Shown: positions 23,766-36,389 of the stretch, piece by piece
How the letters are laid out: the number at the start of each line of letters is the position of its first letter
How positions within the stretch are numbered: position 1 is the stretch's first letter
Assembly: GCA_949128115.1 (NCBI GenBank)
Contig: OX421964.1
Coordinates: forward strand, 4,154,001 to 4,218,000
Direction of reading: 5' to 3'
Length of the DNA stretch: 64,000 nucleotides
Origin: Anaspis maculata
Lineage: Eukaryota; Arthropoda; Insecta; Coleoptera; Scraptiidae
The notes under the pieces: model-generated
What the model was told of the DNA's origin: nothing
The model's database searches: none
Seen by the model: only the letters and a program-made list of their open reading frames with translations
Program-made: the position numbers and the translations under genes

Positions 23766-23965
23766 ACACACTATAGAAACCTTAATGATCATTAACGATG
23801 GATCGTTCTTTACCTTTCCTTCCTCTCTTGGTGACAGCAAGGGAAACGTAATTACGTTCGTGCTTAATGATTGATGATCTTCATTGTTTTTCCTCTTGCT
23901 GTCACCAAGACAGCAAGGAAAGTTGAATGACGATCCGTTAATGATCATTAGGCTTGCTAGTGTGT
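23766..23965. mobile_element. 200-bp hairpin MITE
   Basis: The left arm (ACACACTATAG, CCTTAATGATCATTAACG, CTTGGTGACAGCAAG) pairs with the right arm (complement through TAATGATCATTAGG and TAGTGTGT). It forms a near-complete stem with a short loop near 23860. Confidence 0.65.
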
Positions 23966-24658
23966 TTAGGGTGTTAAGAGGAGTTTTCTATCACCACAAT
24001 ACCATTTTTTTTTGTGGAATTAGGTACACGTAGTTGAGACTCTGTATCAGTGGAAGCATAATCATTAAATACTGATTGATGTAACAAACCTCCGCAACGT
24101 TTGAAATTTTGGAAAATTCCTCGCAAGCCAACAGTACATAGGCGGATTTCAAAAAATCGTGGACAAAATCAAATTTCAATTTTTTTTGAATTTTTTTGCG
24201 GGAATTCGCTTAAAAATAGCTAGATACAATGCAGCTTATTAGAAATCATTCCAAAAAATCTTCTTTCGTCGACAAATACAAAATAAATGTTTTAGGAACG
24301 TCGCGTAGACCTCATGCAAAAATTATTTCGTATAAAATGGTTTTTTGACACGTAGATTTGGTTGAAAATTCAGTATATTGTAGAATATCATTAAAGAATG
24401 AATTATTATTCATTAAGAATAAATTCCATTTAATTGATTCCGAGTTTAGCTAGTAGGGCGGAAAGAAGGTGTATTTCCAGCTATTCGGCGAAAATTTTGT
24501 AATTTACATAACTGGTCCAATACAAGCTTCAGGTTACAGGAAAAATAGTGGAAAAAAAGTCTGCTTGGGTTGATGAGGGTGGTGAGTGAGGTTTCAAAAT
24601 TTATTGACTTCACATCCCCCAAAACAACTCTGTCAAAATGAGGAGATTTTCTCGCCTG

Positions 24659-26644
24659 TAGTGTTGCCGTCTAGACAAGACAAGACAAGAGTTACCCTAT
24701 ACTCTTGTCTTGTCTTGAAATATCAAGATAATTTCAAAATTTCAAGACAAGACTAACTCTTAATGGAAATTTTCCATGAGTCTAGATAGACTCTTGAAAT
24801 TAAATTGCTATAAAACTTCTTCCAAGAAAAATACGTGACAGAAATATAAATGTCTTTCAGCAAGAAAAACAGAGAAACTGTTAGGAGCAAAGAGACCCTT
24901 CGAATAGAGACCGCGCTTCAATGAAATATTCTACTTAGGTATACTTAAGTTCACAATTCAAAACAAAGACCCATTTTTATTAACACTGAAAATCACTGGT
25001 GTGAATGCTGAAAGAAAAGGTTGCCACCGCCATCCCCGACCGATTAGTAAGCGTATTTCTGCGATGGGGTCTTGTATAAAATGACAAGATACGATTTTAT
25101 AGCCGTAGGTTGATGCCTGGATAGATATAGTGAACTACTGTTCATTTGAAAAAGTACTCGAAAAATCTGGCTTCGGGAAAGGATGTAGAGATTCAACTAA
25201 CCGCAGTCCATCGGCTCGAATCGAGTAAATAAGCAAGCCAAGAATAATACCAGGTTATCACATGAACGTCAAGAAAGATTCAACAAAAGACTCACAGTCA
25301 AAAAAAAAGTTAAACAATCAACTTTAATATTATTTTGCTGTTTGGTGATTGGAACATTGCTGCTGGACAAAGAAATGTGAATAATTGGCTTTAAGTAGGA
25401 CCAAGAGTTCCCAGATATCGTGGTCCAATATTTTTGTCGAAAATATACCGATTATTCGCAGACCTGTGTCAGGTTCCCGCTTGTGCCAACCTGACGCGGG
25501 CAAGAAGACTTACTTCACTCAAGTTGTAAAAAGAACACCTGCTTAATCGGTGTTTTGCCTTGGTACATCGGAAGTATATCTGGCTGCAGCATGTTGTTTG
25601 AATCATTTTCCTTTTATGGGCAAGAAACACTCTGTTTTGCAGCTATTGACCGAAAGCCTCATTGAGCTGCCTAATTTCTCAGGAGTTGCGATCTGAGAAG
25701 GCGCAGCTATTTTTTGGAGAAGTAGTAATGAAGATGTTGGAGCAGCCTTTGAAAAAAAAATCACTTGGACGAAACTTCCGCCTGAGAACCGGAAAAAACA
25801 GTAGAGACATACAGAGTCTGGAGGAGATATCATGTGAACATATAATCACATACAACATGTGAACATACAAGATATTAACATAATTCGGCATGGCATGCCT
25901 CTGCCAACGCTTTCCCGTTCTCTGATGCAAAATTGATATATTTATAGTGAACTGCCACCACAAACCAAAAATCAAATTGTCTTCTGATATATAAAAATCA
26001 CAATATACAGAAAGATGCTTCTATGTGTTGTTTGGTTTTTCCTAATTTTTAATCATAACTAGTGAATATTTATGGACTGTAGACTGCCTATCAGACACAG
26101 CCTGACAACAACGGCCAATGCATAATGACATGATGGCCTTCCTAGTGCGCAAGCGCAGAACAGGTTCATTCCTTCATTATTCTCCCAATTTGAGCTCCCA
26201 AATTCCCAGATTTTTTTCTGAAAAAAGTGGGAACTTTTTAGACGAGATATTTTATATCGTCTGTAGTGATCTCGGTACTTTGATTTCAACAAATAAAAAA
26301 AAAAATAGTATAGGAACCCATTGCAATCATTTTCATTTCAAGTAGATATAGTTTTGAATAGCATATTGTCATCTCATTTACCCTTATTTATGTTATTTTA
26401 TGTTGTCAATAAACTTTGTGAGGAATCACACATTCAGCAGAAAATAAAAACCATCAACGGAGAGAAATACATATATCTGATTTTTTTTTCTTTTTCAAGA
26501 GTCTAATCAAGACTCTTGATCATGACAGCTCTACTCTTGTCTTGTCTAGAAATTTCAAGACAAGAGTTTCGAGAGGTTATGTCTTAGTCTTGACGCCTTT
26601 TCAAGACAAGAGTCTAGAAAGTCTAACTCTAGACGGCAACACTA
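24659..26644. mobile_element. hAT-like element with CAAGACAAGAG subterminal repeats
   Basis: Perfect inverted ends TAGTGTTGCCGTCTAGA and its complement are flanked by CTCGCCTG (24651-24658) and CTCGCCTA (26645-26652), an 8-bp TSD with one change. Both subterminal regions carry several copies of CAAGACAAGAGT in both orientations (24675-24800, 26510-26625), which are probable transposase-binding sites. The 1986-bp interior has no transposase frame, so it is non-autonomous. Confidence 0.83.
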
Positions 26645-26935
26645 CTCGCCTATACGCCTATCTTTTTTATACCTCCTTTACAGCTTGTATATTGGACCAG
26701 TTCCACTACTTTTGAGAATCATTCACATCGTTTTTTTGGTTTCCGATGACAAGTCCTGGTCGTCACATCCGGTAACTTGTTTGATTTGGCTTACATATTC
26801 ATGATGTAAGGAGCTTGACAAAATTGTAAGATACGAACTAGCTTATTTTTGCTGCGGTAATGAACTCTGATCGGGGATCTAAAATTGAAGTATCGGTTGA
26901 AAAATTCCAAATTGAGGTACACATACAGGGTGTTA

Positions 26936-27258
26936 CACTTTTTTTGTCAATATTTTAGGAGATAGAGTATCAAAAAATATGTGGACTTAATCGAAAAAAC
27001 AAAAAAAAAACGGAGATAGAGGTTTCCAAAGTTGATTTTTAAAAATGTTTTCTTGTTATAACTTTAAATTCAATCACTGAATTTTTGATAAAATTTGGTA
27101 CACATCGTGAGTCCCACGAGCTGGTCATACTGGTTTTTGTCACATCTCGAAAACTGTAACTTTTTATTTCTCATTTTTCTTAAGTTTTTTGCGGAAGTAC
27201 TAATTTTTCGATGCTCAACCATCTTCTAAAGTATCGACAAAAAAAATGGAACACTCTG
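26936..27258. mobile_element. TA-flanked CAGGGTG-type MITE
   Basis: Starts CAGGGTGTTACACTTTTTTT and ends with the imperfect complement (AAAAATGGAACACTCTG), flanked by TA on both sides. TIRs are about 45 bp. Related ends occur at 57448. Confidence 0.7.
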
Positions 27259-27590
27259 TATAGAAGAAGCGGTTCAAGAGGACCAAGTTTTGAAATTTGG
27301 TTAAAATTTGAGTGATGCGTTATTTTGCGATTTTATGTACTCCAGAGTCAACAAAAAAAAATAGTTTCTCGTAATATAGCAAGTTATAGCAAAAGATGTT
27401 GCCTAGAACATGTACAGTATACTTTTTGGCTTATAAAAATATGAAAATCGCTGGTCGAACGTGGTCGATAGGATACTTTTTGTCTACAAGTAAACAAAAA
27501 TTCACTTTCTTCAAAGATTGAAAACTATACTTCAAATATTATTTTTTGGGGATAACCAGTGGATATTCTCCAATGGAATATCAAAATATA

Positions 27591-28575
27591 CCGTCCGTTT
27601 TTTATTTTAGGCCCCAGCCCGTAGCATCTTTATTATGAATTTCACACCCAATATATTATATATTTTTGAAATCAGAAAAACAAGATCTATCCAGTGATGA
27701 TATGTCAAATTATGTTTGACAGATGTCATTTTTTGACAAATGACAGAATAGTACTTGTGATATATCATTTTAAAGCCTATTAAATTCTGAGGAGAACTGT
27801 GTTTTTATTTTTGAAATAGGATGTCTTTTACAGCTTCTAGGGGTCTTTCAATAGGAAAAAATGTCAATTTCAGAAATAGCCACTCAATAAGTAATAGGTA
27901 TTTTTAAAATTAACTAATGGTGATGATCCGATTTTTCAATTGTCCAAATTATTGGGGAACTTTATAAACACCTTATCTTTCGGGTAGGCTCATAAAAACT
28001 CGAGGGGGTCATTTCTGGCAAGTTCGGATGTCATCACGTTGGGCCGGTGGTAGTTCTAATTCACTGATCGTCGAATCTTTCATTCAAGGAACAAGGAGAC
28101 GGTCATTCAAGCCATTTCTTTAGGACATTTTTTGTTTCATTGTGATTAATTAATCATTATTATCATTAGTTTACATTGAAAATAGGTACCTGCTTTACCT
28201 ATTTACTTATTATGTATTTTTGAAATTCAACATTTTTTTCCTATTGAAAGACCCCTAGAAGCTGTAAAAGACACCCTATCACAAAAATAAAAACACAGTT
28301 CTCCTCAGAATTTTATGGGCTTTAAAATGATGTATCACAAGTGATATTCTGTCATTTGTCAAAAAACGACATCTGTCAAAAATAATTTGACATATCATCA
28401 GTCGAAAGATCTTGTTTTTGTGATTTCAAAAATATATAATATATTGGGTGTGAAACCCATAATAAAGATGCTATGGGCTGGGGCCTAAAATAAAAAACGG
28501 ACGGTATATAATATGTTGGGTGTGGAACCCATAATAAAGGCGCTACGCGCTGGGGCCTAGAAAAAAAACGGACGG
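27591..28575. mobile_element. Long-TIR element with duplicated right end
   Basis: CCGTCCGTTTTTTATTTTAG at 27591 pairs with the complement ending at 28504. Arms stay about 90 percent paired for roughly 280 bp (e.g. GCTTCTAGGGGTCTTTCAAT). Both outer edges are TATA-like, compatible with a TA TSD. The last 71 bp of the right arm (28434-28504) recur immediately as a diverged tandem copy (28505-28575) with its own CGGACGGTATA end. Confidence 0.75.
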
Positions 28576-28854
28576 TATAGGTATGTGAATGTAATACAGA
28601 CCTCCTGCTATAGACTCCATATTCCATACCTTTGGATTGAATGAATTCACACCGCAATGTGTCAAGGGCCATTCGAAACGAGTGATAAAAAGTCCAAAAC
28701 TGATAACTGGTGAAAGCTTTTTTTCAGTATGAACTTCATATCGCTGTATCTTTTGAATCCTTGCACCTGTTGAGCTGAGGGTTCCTACCTGATAATTATA
28801 CCTAGACTATCCAAGAATATTTTAAAGTGGATAGTTCCTGATCAACTCAATATT

Positions 28855-28860
28855 TTTATT
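28855..28860 (-). terminator. Possible polyadenylation signal
   Basis: AATAAA on the minus strand, 174 bases beyond the stop of the repeat-rich gene. The position matching the paralogue's signal (28965-28970) reads AATGAA here. Confidence 0.35.
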
Positions 28861-29033
28861 TTTGGTTTTTGTCCACGATTTTTTGAAATTACGCCTGTGT
28901 GCGCCGGCGGTATTTTCCTCCTGAGAAATCAACAACACAAACGAATATGTTTCACAATGAGAACTTCATTCAACTCCAAAGATTTACAACTGCGAATTTT
29001 TTCGAAATAAGTCGAGCCCGTCGTAAGTTAAGG

Positions 29034-31894
29034 TTATCTACGATGAGGATTAATCGATCCTGGTCCTCCTTCAACTTCATATTCTCTTATCTTGGGAATG
29101 ATCTCGAGAGATCGCTTGGGAGTTTCTGTAGTAGTTCCAGGATCCGATGGTCGAGATGAAATTGAGCTAATTGTTGTCGTCACGGGAATTGCCTCGCTAG
29201 GTTTTCCGGGAGTTTCCGTTCCCACCTTGGACGACTGTTCCATAGGTGACATTGTGACGGAAGCGATCTCAAGAGATTGCTTGGGAGTTTCTGTAGTAGT
29301 TCCAGGATCCGATGGTCGAGATGAAATTGAGCTAATTGTTGTCGTCACGGGAATTGCCTCGCTAGGTTTTCCGGGAGTTTCCGTTCCCACCTTGGACGAC
29401 TGTTCCATAGGTGACATTGTGACGGAAGCGATCTCAAGAGATTGCTTGGGAGTTTCTGTAGTAGTTCCAGGATCCGATGGTCGAGATGAAATTGAGCTAA
29501 TTGTTGTCGTCACGGGAATTGCCTCGCTAGGTTTTCCGGGAGTTTCCGTTCCCACCTTGGACGACTGTTCCATAGGTGACATTGTGACGGAAGCGATCTC
29601 AAGAGATTGCTTGGGAGTTTCTGTAGTAGTTCCAGGATCCGATGGTCGAGATGAAATTGAGCTAATTGTTGTCGTCACGGGAATTGCCTCGCTAGGTTTT
29701 CCGGGAGTTTCCGTTCCCACCTTGGACGACTGTTCCATAGGTGACATTGTGACGGAAGCGATCTCAAGAGATTGCTTGGGAGTTTCTGTAGTAGTTCCAG
29801 GATCCGATGGCCGAGATGAAATTGAGCTAATTGTTGTCGTCACGGGAATTGCCTCGCTAGGTTTTCCGCGAGTTTCCGTTCCCACCTTGGACGACTGTTC
29901 CATAGGTGACATTGTGACGGAAGCGATCTCAAGAGATTGCTTGGGAGTTTCTGTAGTAGTTCCAGGATCCGATGGTCGAGATGAAATTGAGCTAATTGTT
30001 GTCGTCACGGGAATTGCCTCGCTAGGTTTTCCGGGAGTTTCCGTTCCCACCTTGGACGACTGTTCCATAGGTGACATTGTGACGGAAGCGATCTCAAGAG
30101 ATTGCTTGGGAGTTTCTGTAGTAGTTCCAGGATCCGATGGTCGAGATGAAATTGAGCTAATTGTTGTCGTCACGGGAATTGCCTCGCTAGGTTTTCCGGG
30201 AGTTTCCGTTCCCACCTTGGACGACTGTTCCATAGGTGACATTGTGACGGAAGCGATCTCAAGAGATTGCTTGGGAGTTTCTGTAGTAGTTCCAGGATCC
30301 GATGGTCGAGATGAAATTGAGCTAATTGTTGTCGTCACGGGAATTGCCTCGCTAGGTTTTCCGGGAGTTTCCGTTCCCACCTTGGACGACTGTTCCATAG
30401 GTGACATTGTGACGGAAGCGATCTCAAGAGATTGCTTGGGAGTTTCTGTAGTAGTTCCAGGATCCGATGGTCGAGATGAAATTGAGCTAATTGTTGTCGT
30501 CACGGGAATTGCCTCGCTAAGTTTTCCGGGAGTTTCCGTTCCCACCTTGGACGACTGTTCCATAGGTGACATTGTGACGATCCTGACGGAAGCGATCTCA
30601 AGCGATTGCTTGGGAATTTCTGTAGTAGCTACAAGGTCCGATGGTCGATATGCAATTGGGCTAATTGTTGTCGTCACGGGAATTGCCTCGCTAGGTTTTT
30701 CGGAAGTTTCCGTTTCCTTTTTGGACGACTGTTCCACAGGTGAAATTGTAACGGTCTTGAGGGAATCGATCTCAAGAGATTGCTTGGGAGTTTCTGTAGT
30801 AGCCACAAGGTCCGATGGTCGGGATGCAATTGGGCTAATCGTTGTTGTCACGAGAGTTTCCTTGCTAGTTCCTCCGAGAGTTCCCGTTTTCTCCGTGGAT
30901 GACTGTTCTACAGGTGACATTGTGACGGTCCCGACCGGAAGGATCTTGAGAGTTCGCTTGGGAGTTTCTGCAGTATCTCCAAGTTCCGATGATCGGAATG
31001 CAGTTCCAGGTTGCAGTTTGACGACCCAGGAATGTATCCTCGCGGGAGGTTTTTTGTCCAACTGGATCCACGGACCGTATGCTGTTTCTTTCTTCGCTTG
31101 AGGAGCCGTATAATCGTTAATTTTACTGTCGCCAATACCGTTGATCCTGCTCCGTGATGGGAGTACAATCACAGGGTGCTTGTGATTGTCAAACCCGGGA
31201 ATTCTCAACAGCATTTTTCCATTGCCATTACCAGCCGCATTATAGTTTTTGCTTGGCACCTTGAAAGAAACCTCGTAGCTGCGCTCTGATGGTGAGTCAG
31301 TCTTCCTGGCGGTCTCCTTGATCGAGGAATTGCCTGATGCCCCAACTGTTTTCTGCACAGTGCTTTCAACCCCATTTTTAACGGTGCGGATTCTGAAATT
31401 ACAGAACATAGGTTGAAGATTTGTTTATCATGTACAATATTCATGTGAAACATTTATGAATAATCATGGAATACCTGATCAATGTAATAATTTTGTGAAA
31501 GAAAAAAAAAGTGTTTCTACCAACAGCTAGGTTATTTTAAATAGACAAGGCGGAGAAAAACCCCAGGAAGATAGAAAACACAATTATTTTGTTTGGTTGA
31601 TTATCGCGATAGTTCAAAAATTTTTCTTCAAAGTTGATGAATAAAGTAATATTTGATGTATCTGATCACTTGGAGCAATTGGATTGTCTTTTTGATTTCA
31701 TTTCCAAGGTTGATTTTTTTTTCAGATTTTTGGGTTTTTTCTCAATTTTATTACCTGATTTGATAACCTTCTTGTCTGTTCGGTACTATATCCTGTTCTG
31801 AGAGTGCTTGACACAGATCCTTCACAGCCTTTGGAGCACTCCCACAGCTCTCGCGATGTCCTAGAACAATTAAAACTGGTAACAAAATAGTCAT
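29034..31894 (-). CDS. Mucin-like repeat protein, divergent RR-related
   Basis: Secreted protein of about 832 residues, function unknown. Exon 1 is 31894-31755 and exon 2 is 31392-29034 (stop TAA). The intron is phase 2 (AG/GTAATA, acceptor ATTTCAG). From ATG at 31894, a short hydrophobic leader (MTILLPVLIVLG) is followed by a C-x13-C region and EGYQIRIRTVKNGV. The intron falls after Y-Q-I, where RR cuticle genes are cut at Y-Q-W, so I infer a distant RR relationship. RSYEVSFKVPSKN could be the second half of that domain. After SWVVKLQPG come three divergent 58-residue repeats and nine 55-residue repeats (28 of 55 residues Ser, Thr or Pro), then GGPGSINPHRR. The Ser/Thr load suggests heavy O-glycosylation. 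A TAG acceptor-like site at 31861 could instead start the exon, with the leader in an unseen upstream exon. Confidence 0.75.
29101..30585 (-). repeat. Nine near-identical 165-bp coding repeats
   Basis: CCCACCTTGGACGACTGTTC recurs at 29221 and then every 165 bp to 30541: nine units. Only a few single-base differences separate them, such as the Pro-to-Arg change near 29868, a synonymous T-to-C near 29811 and the Pro-to-Leu near 30519. Unit length is 55 codons, so copy-number changes keep the frame. Identity at silent sites indicates recent amplification or gene conversion. Confidence 0.97.
30586..31000 (-). repeat. Three older, divergent 58-codon repeat units
   Basis: Upstream (in gene orientation) of the homogeneous array are units of 174 bp with the same plan (TMSP-EQSS, VTTTIS, RPSDLVATTE, PKQSLE) but many substitutions. 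The 55-codon unit differs by loss of three codons (VRIVT against VT). These look like the ancestral units. Confidence 0.88.
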
Positions 31895-33170
31895 ATCATT
31901 TTCATATTGTAGAGATAGGCACCCTAACCACCTACATCGTGTATGTAAACCCGTTTGTTCCCTGTTCTTTTGTTGACAAACCAAGCTTCATCCACGAGAG
32001 GACCAACTTGACCCATTTTCCGCATAGAAACAAACAATTCACAATGACCTTCATTTCATTTTATTGAAGATAGACAAACATCGGTGTTGCTTTTGGCGGT
32101 GATTCTTATTGTCCGAATACTCATTTCACCGTTAAGTCAAGCTGGGTCAGTGACCAACACAACATAATGTCTGTAATGAATAATTGATCTGATTCTTCTT
32201 TATGTTTTTCGCAGCCTGTTAAAATTCTGTAACATAAAATATCGCTGGATTTACTTCAACAAAAAACCTTTTTGCAGAACATGCTGCCCGTTGACCAGTT
32301 GTCAAAGACAAAAAGGTCTTTTGTTGAGAATTCTTATGTGTTTAAACAAAAAATGAGTGGAGCAAATGGTACGAAACCGTGACGGGAGACACTCAAGAAT
32401 TCTATTCTACTCTACTCTATCCTACTAACAACTGTAGGAGTGGGGTTGTTGACCCTCTTTTGGTTTCTTTTCTTTGACCTTCTTCTTTACGCGTCTAAAT
32501 CCAACTTCTTGTCATTTCTGAGCTCACACATCAACGCACTGACTATTGCTTAGCTAATCTGAAACGATCAACCGCATAGAGAAGGAAGACAAAGCCAACC
32601 TGAAGCATTTTTACAGGTAGGAAAAACCGTTGTAAGTTTTTTCGTGAAATTGGATTATGTCTGACATTAGCTTGTGATTGGATCACAACATCTGACCATT
32701 TATGATGAAGATCGTACAGCATTCAATTGAAGTGCAACTCGGATTTCACAATAGTTTGTGCCAATAAATTTCTGAACACATTCCACCTCAATTATTGGTA
32801 TCAAATCAGTGATTCACTTGCCTTTGACTTTAAAAGAGAGCTCCACACCATATATGAAATCACTGAACCATAAACACTTTGTTCGACCAAATGTAACAAT
32901 AATAACAGGAATGCTGAACAAGGCGTCGTCTCTATATGGCATTCTTACACCAACCATCCTCGCGTGCTTCCTCACTCTTCGCTCAAGTCCTGCATCCCCA
33001 CTTTTCAATTCTCACCAAATTCGGACCATTTGCTTCTATGCTTGAGTACTAATTTGATTTCAAACTAGTCCAATCGTCACAATATTCAGAGCATAAGAAG
33101 TAAACCGAACTCCAGGAAGCTGTTTTCGCAATACCGGGACAAGAAGTACACTTGTTCAAGATCTCTAGTT
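31895..33170. other. No gene assigned; 5' flank of repeat-rich gene
   Basis: The region upstream (minus strand) of the repeat-rich gene. No convincing TATA box or extra signal-peptide exon was found. CCTACTAACAACTGTAGGAG near 32423 is a small hairpin. Confidence 0.35.
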
Positions 33171-33179
33171 TTCCAAAAT

Positions 33180-34950
33180 CTTGTAAAAATATTCAGAGAT
33201 TCCTAGGAATCCCATAAGAGCGCTCAAGATTTCTTTTCTATGAATTCCCACGAATCCCTGATAATCTTGTGAAAATCTTTGGAAGAATTTAAAAGTTTCC
33301 TAGGAATCCTGAATAAATTTTCAAAAATTCTATAAAAATTTTGAATGTTTACTATGAATTCTTAGAAATTGATAAAATATCTACAGTTCAAAAATCTCTT
33401 GAAATCTTCACAAACACCGTAACAAACTTGAAAACACTTGAAGTACCATAGAAATCTTCACTCGAGCCCATAGATTTGTTGAAATTGCCAATTCCAGTAC
33501 TGCATGAAAAATTTAATGAGATCTTGATGATCTCTAGAGATCCCGTGGAAATCTTCAGAGAAATCCAGAGATCTTCCAGAAATCTCTTATAATTGTAACA
33601 GAAACCCTAAAATACCTCGTGAATACCTTTGGGAAGTATGCAGAAATCTTCAAAAATGCCTAAAAATTCCTCAAAAATCTCGTAGAAGTCTTCAGAAATC
33701 CCTAGAACTCTCATACAAATCCTCATGAATCCTTAGAAATCCCACAGAACTCTCAAAAAATCCATAGATATTTCTGGAATTCCAAAATCTCAAGAAATCT
33801 CTCTGGAATCTTCAAGAAATGTTCTGGAAATTTGGCAGAAGCCTGTAAAAATTGATGGAGATTTCTGAAAATACTTAACAACTCTCAGGAATCTCATACT
33901 AATCATCAGGAATCCCTTGACAGATCCAGCGTGAATCTTCAAAAATCTCAAGGAGTATTCAAGGAATCTTTGAAAAATTCCGTACAAAGCTTTGAGAGCC
34001 CCTGAATTCTTGAAAATGAATTTAGTCAAAGGAGGAAATAGAGTTTGAAGTGAGAAGAAAATCCTCAGAGATCTGGTAGAAATTTCTAGAGTATCTCAAA
34101 AATCTTGCAGAAAAGTTCGGAAATCTGTAATAAATCGTGAAACCTTCAAAACCTCCAAGAATATCGTACAAATTTCAGAACTACCTAGATATTTCCTCAA
34201 TTTTCAGGAGCCTCGTAGAAATTTCTAGAGATCTGAAAAAAAAATTCAAATTTCCATAGTAATCTTGAAAACTCTAGAAATTCCATTCAAGTCTCTATTC
34301 TGCCTGTAGATAGAGGAGATTTTTTTTTATATAATTCAGTTTTTTGTTTTTTATATTCTCTTTTATATAATGAACATGTATATTTCAAACTTTCTATAAT
34401 AAATTCTTCACTTATGCATTTCTTGAAAATTTTTCACAGAATCTCGTAGAAATTTTTGAAGATCCCTGGAAATTCTGTGAAAATTATCAAATCTTGTAGA
34501 AGTATATATCTAGAAATTCCACACAAATCTCCAGAAATTCCGTAGAATCTTTAAAATTGCTTACGAATTCTCAGAAATCATCGGAAATCTCATAGAAACA
34601 TTTGTGTAATCCCTAGGGTCCTTGGAAATTATTGGTGATCTTCAGAAATTATCAAAATCTCTAGAATTCCTGTAGAAATCCCTGGAAATCTCAGAAAATT
34701 ATAGAGCTCCTCAGAAATCCTCAAAAATCCGCGGAAATATCGTGAAATTTTCAAATGAAAATTCCGTAAAAGTCTTTGAGAATCTCTACAGATTTCACAG
34801 GAATCTTTCTGGATCCCTATTAGAAATCACGTAGAAATTTTTTGAAGTCCCTAGAAGTTTTCAGAATTATCTAGGAATCCGATACAAATGTCCCGAAATC
34901 CATAGATTAGAATTACCGTTGGAACTTCTAGAAATCCTTGGAAATTCTTG
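33180..34950. repeat. 1.8-kb degenerate GAAATC/GATTTC satellite-like tract
   Basis: Hundreds of short variants of AGAAATCC, AAATCTC, CTAGAAAT and AATCTTCA follow one another with no fixed period visible by eye, probably about 12-30 bp. The tract is interrupted near 34320-34400 by an AT-rich stretch. It does not encode a protein. It is either an old decayed satellite or a cryptic simple repeat. Confidence 0.75.
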
Positions 34951-36000
34951 TGTGTTTGTTATCTCAGAAGGAACTTTGGGAACTTTGGAAGGTGTTTTGT
35001 AAAGTTCGAGATATTTAAAATTGAAATAACTTGAATTATTACATAGTACTGTTACGTTTGTGACTTACGTGAATAACATACATTTTGTCCGTTATTAACG
35101 TAAATTTCACAATTTCGAGTAGACTGCGTAGCTCACGGTGACAAATCACGTGATTTACCAAATCATTGCATTTTCTAAGAGATTGTGAATTCCACAGGTA
35201 ATTTGAAAAATGTAAAATAACGTTATTTTGGAGTAGTTTATGGGAGTTACAAATTGTAAGTTTGCCATCTCTATCACTATTTTCTGTGAGTTCTCAGGAA
35301 GTTGAATGGATTTCAGCCCTTTCATTGGTGACTAGTACCTAAACGGCAAGGTGTTGTTCATTCATCTCTCATGATCGATGGATAAAATAATTTGAAAAGA
35401 AATTACGATGAATATATACCATTTCTTCTTACCCTTTTTTACTTTTTCGCGTGTTCACGCCCGACCACTATGTCATACAAAACTGGGATTATTATTGTTC
35501 AGTTAGGTACACAGTTGTAGTTGTAGCAACAACGTTGGCGTAGGCGTAGCAACGCCAACTGCGAAACCGGTAGCGAGTTGTTCATTGAATAAAGTGGAGA
35601 AAGGACGAAGTTTAAATTTTCTCATCAGGAATAACCAGGAGATAGTTCAACCTATCCATTCCTAATAAAATTGATATTTATATCGATTAAGAACTCCAGA
35701 AAATCCGCTGTTAAATACTGCTGTCAAATGGCACATTTCTTTGCTTGTCTTGTGAGAAAGCAAGGGGTGTTTCCCATAAGACAAAGATTTTATGGAAGCC
35801 CATCATAATCTCTACATGCCCCAGAAGTCAAACCGCATTTTGCTTATGAGGTAAATAAAACGTTGCTAGCTCTTGGTCTATTAGATGCTATCTAGGATGA
35901 CGCTGATCAAACTGAAGAGAATTGAAGGATCGAGAATAGAAAATGAGACAGTCAGAGAAATTTAGGAAGATGGGAGTGGGGTTAAAAATTCTGGGAATAT
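34951..36000. other. No supported gene
   Basis: AT-rich intergenic DNA with a small palindromic patch (GTTGGCGTAGGCG near 35534). No exon-like stretch is seen. Confidence 0.35.
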
Positions 36001-36290
36001 TTTTTCAAAAAGGTAATTTGATTCTCTTTGATTTGATGTATCGCAAAGAAAATGGTGTCATTTGAAATTCTGAAGTTGAGGTGGGTATAGTGTATGGGTA
36101 TAGGGGTGAGGGGGCTGGAGATAAAAATTTGCCAATGCATGTATCAGATGTCCCTCTCGATATAAAAATCGACCTGTCTAAGCTTTTTTCAAAAAAATTA
36201 GGTGAAATATCCGAAAACTCCTCTGTTCGGTTTTCGTTGGGCCCCTGTATACTCGTAGCTTGAAGAAACAAACTTCTGTGCAACTCTTGA
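36001..36290. repeat. Copy of the ATCGACCTG dispersed inverted-repeat family
   Basis: Contains TTTGATGTATCGCAAAG, GGGCTGGAGATAAAAATTTG, GATGTCCCTCTCGA and AAAAATCGACCTGTCT in the same order as in copies near 51570-51740, 52358-52480 and 62940-63110. Confidence 0.6.
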
Positions 36291-36389
36291 AAATTTGAAC
36301 TATGCTAAGCCAACCAGCAGCAGAGTCAGAACAATTTTGTATATCCCAATAAATCAATCATGCAAACGGATCTGTTTCACAATGGAAAC

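Noticed and set aside
29092..31101. 669-codon open frame on the plus strand
   Set aside because: It is the antisense of the repeat array. A 165-bp unit keeps one stop-free antisense frame open; the minus strand has splice sites, a paralogue and mucin-like composition.
33180..34950. Possible CRISPR-like or satellite array
   Set aside because: No constant repeat or spacer length, and the genome is an insect's; described as a degenerate repeat instead.
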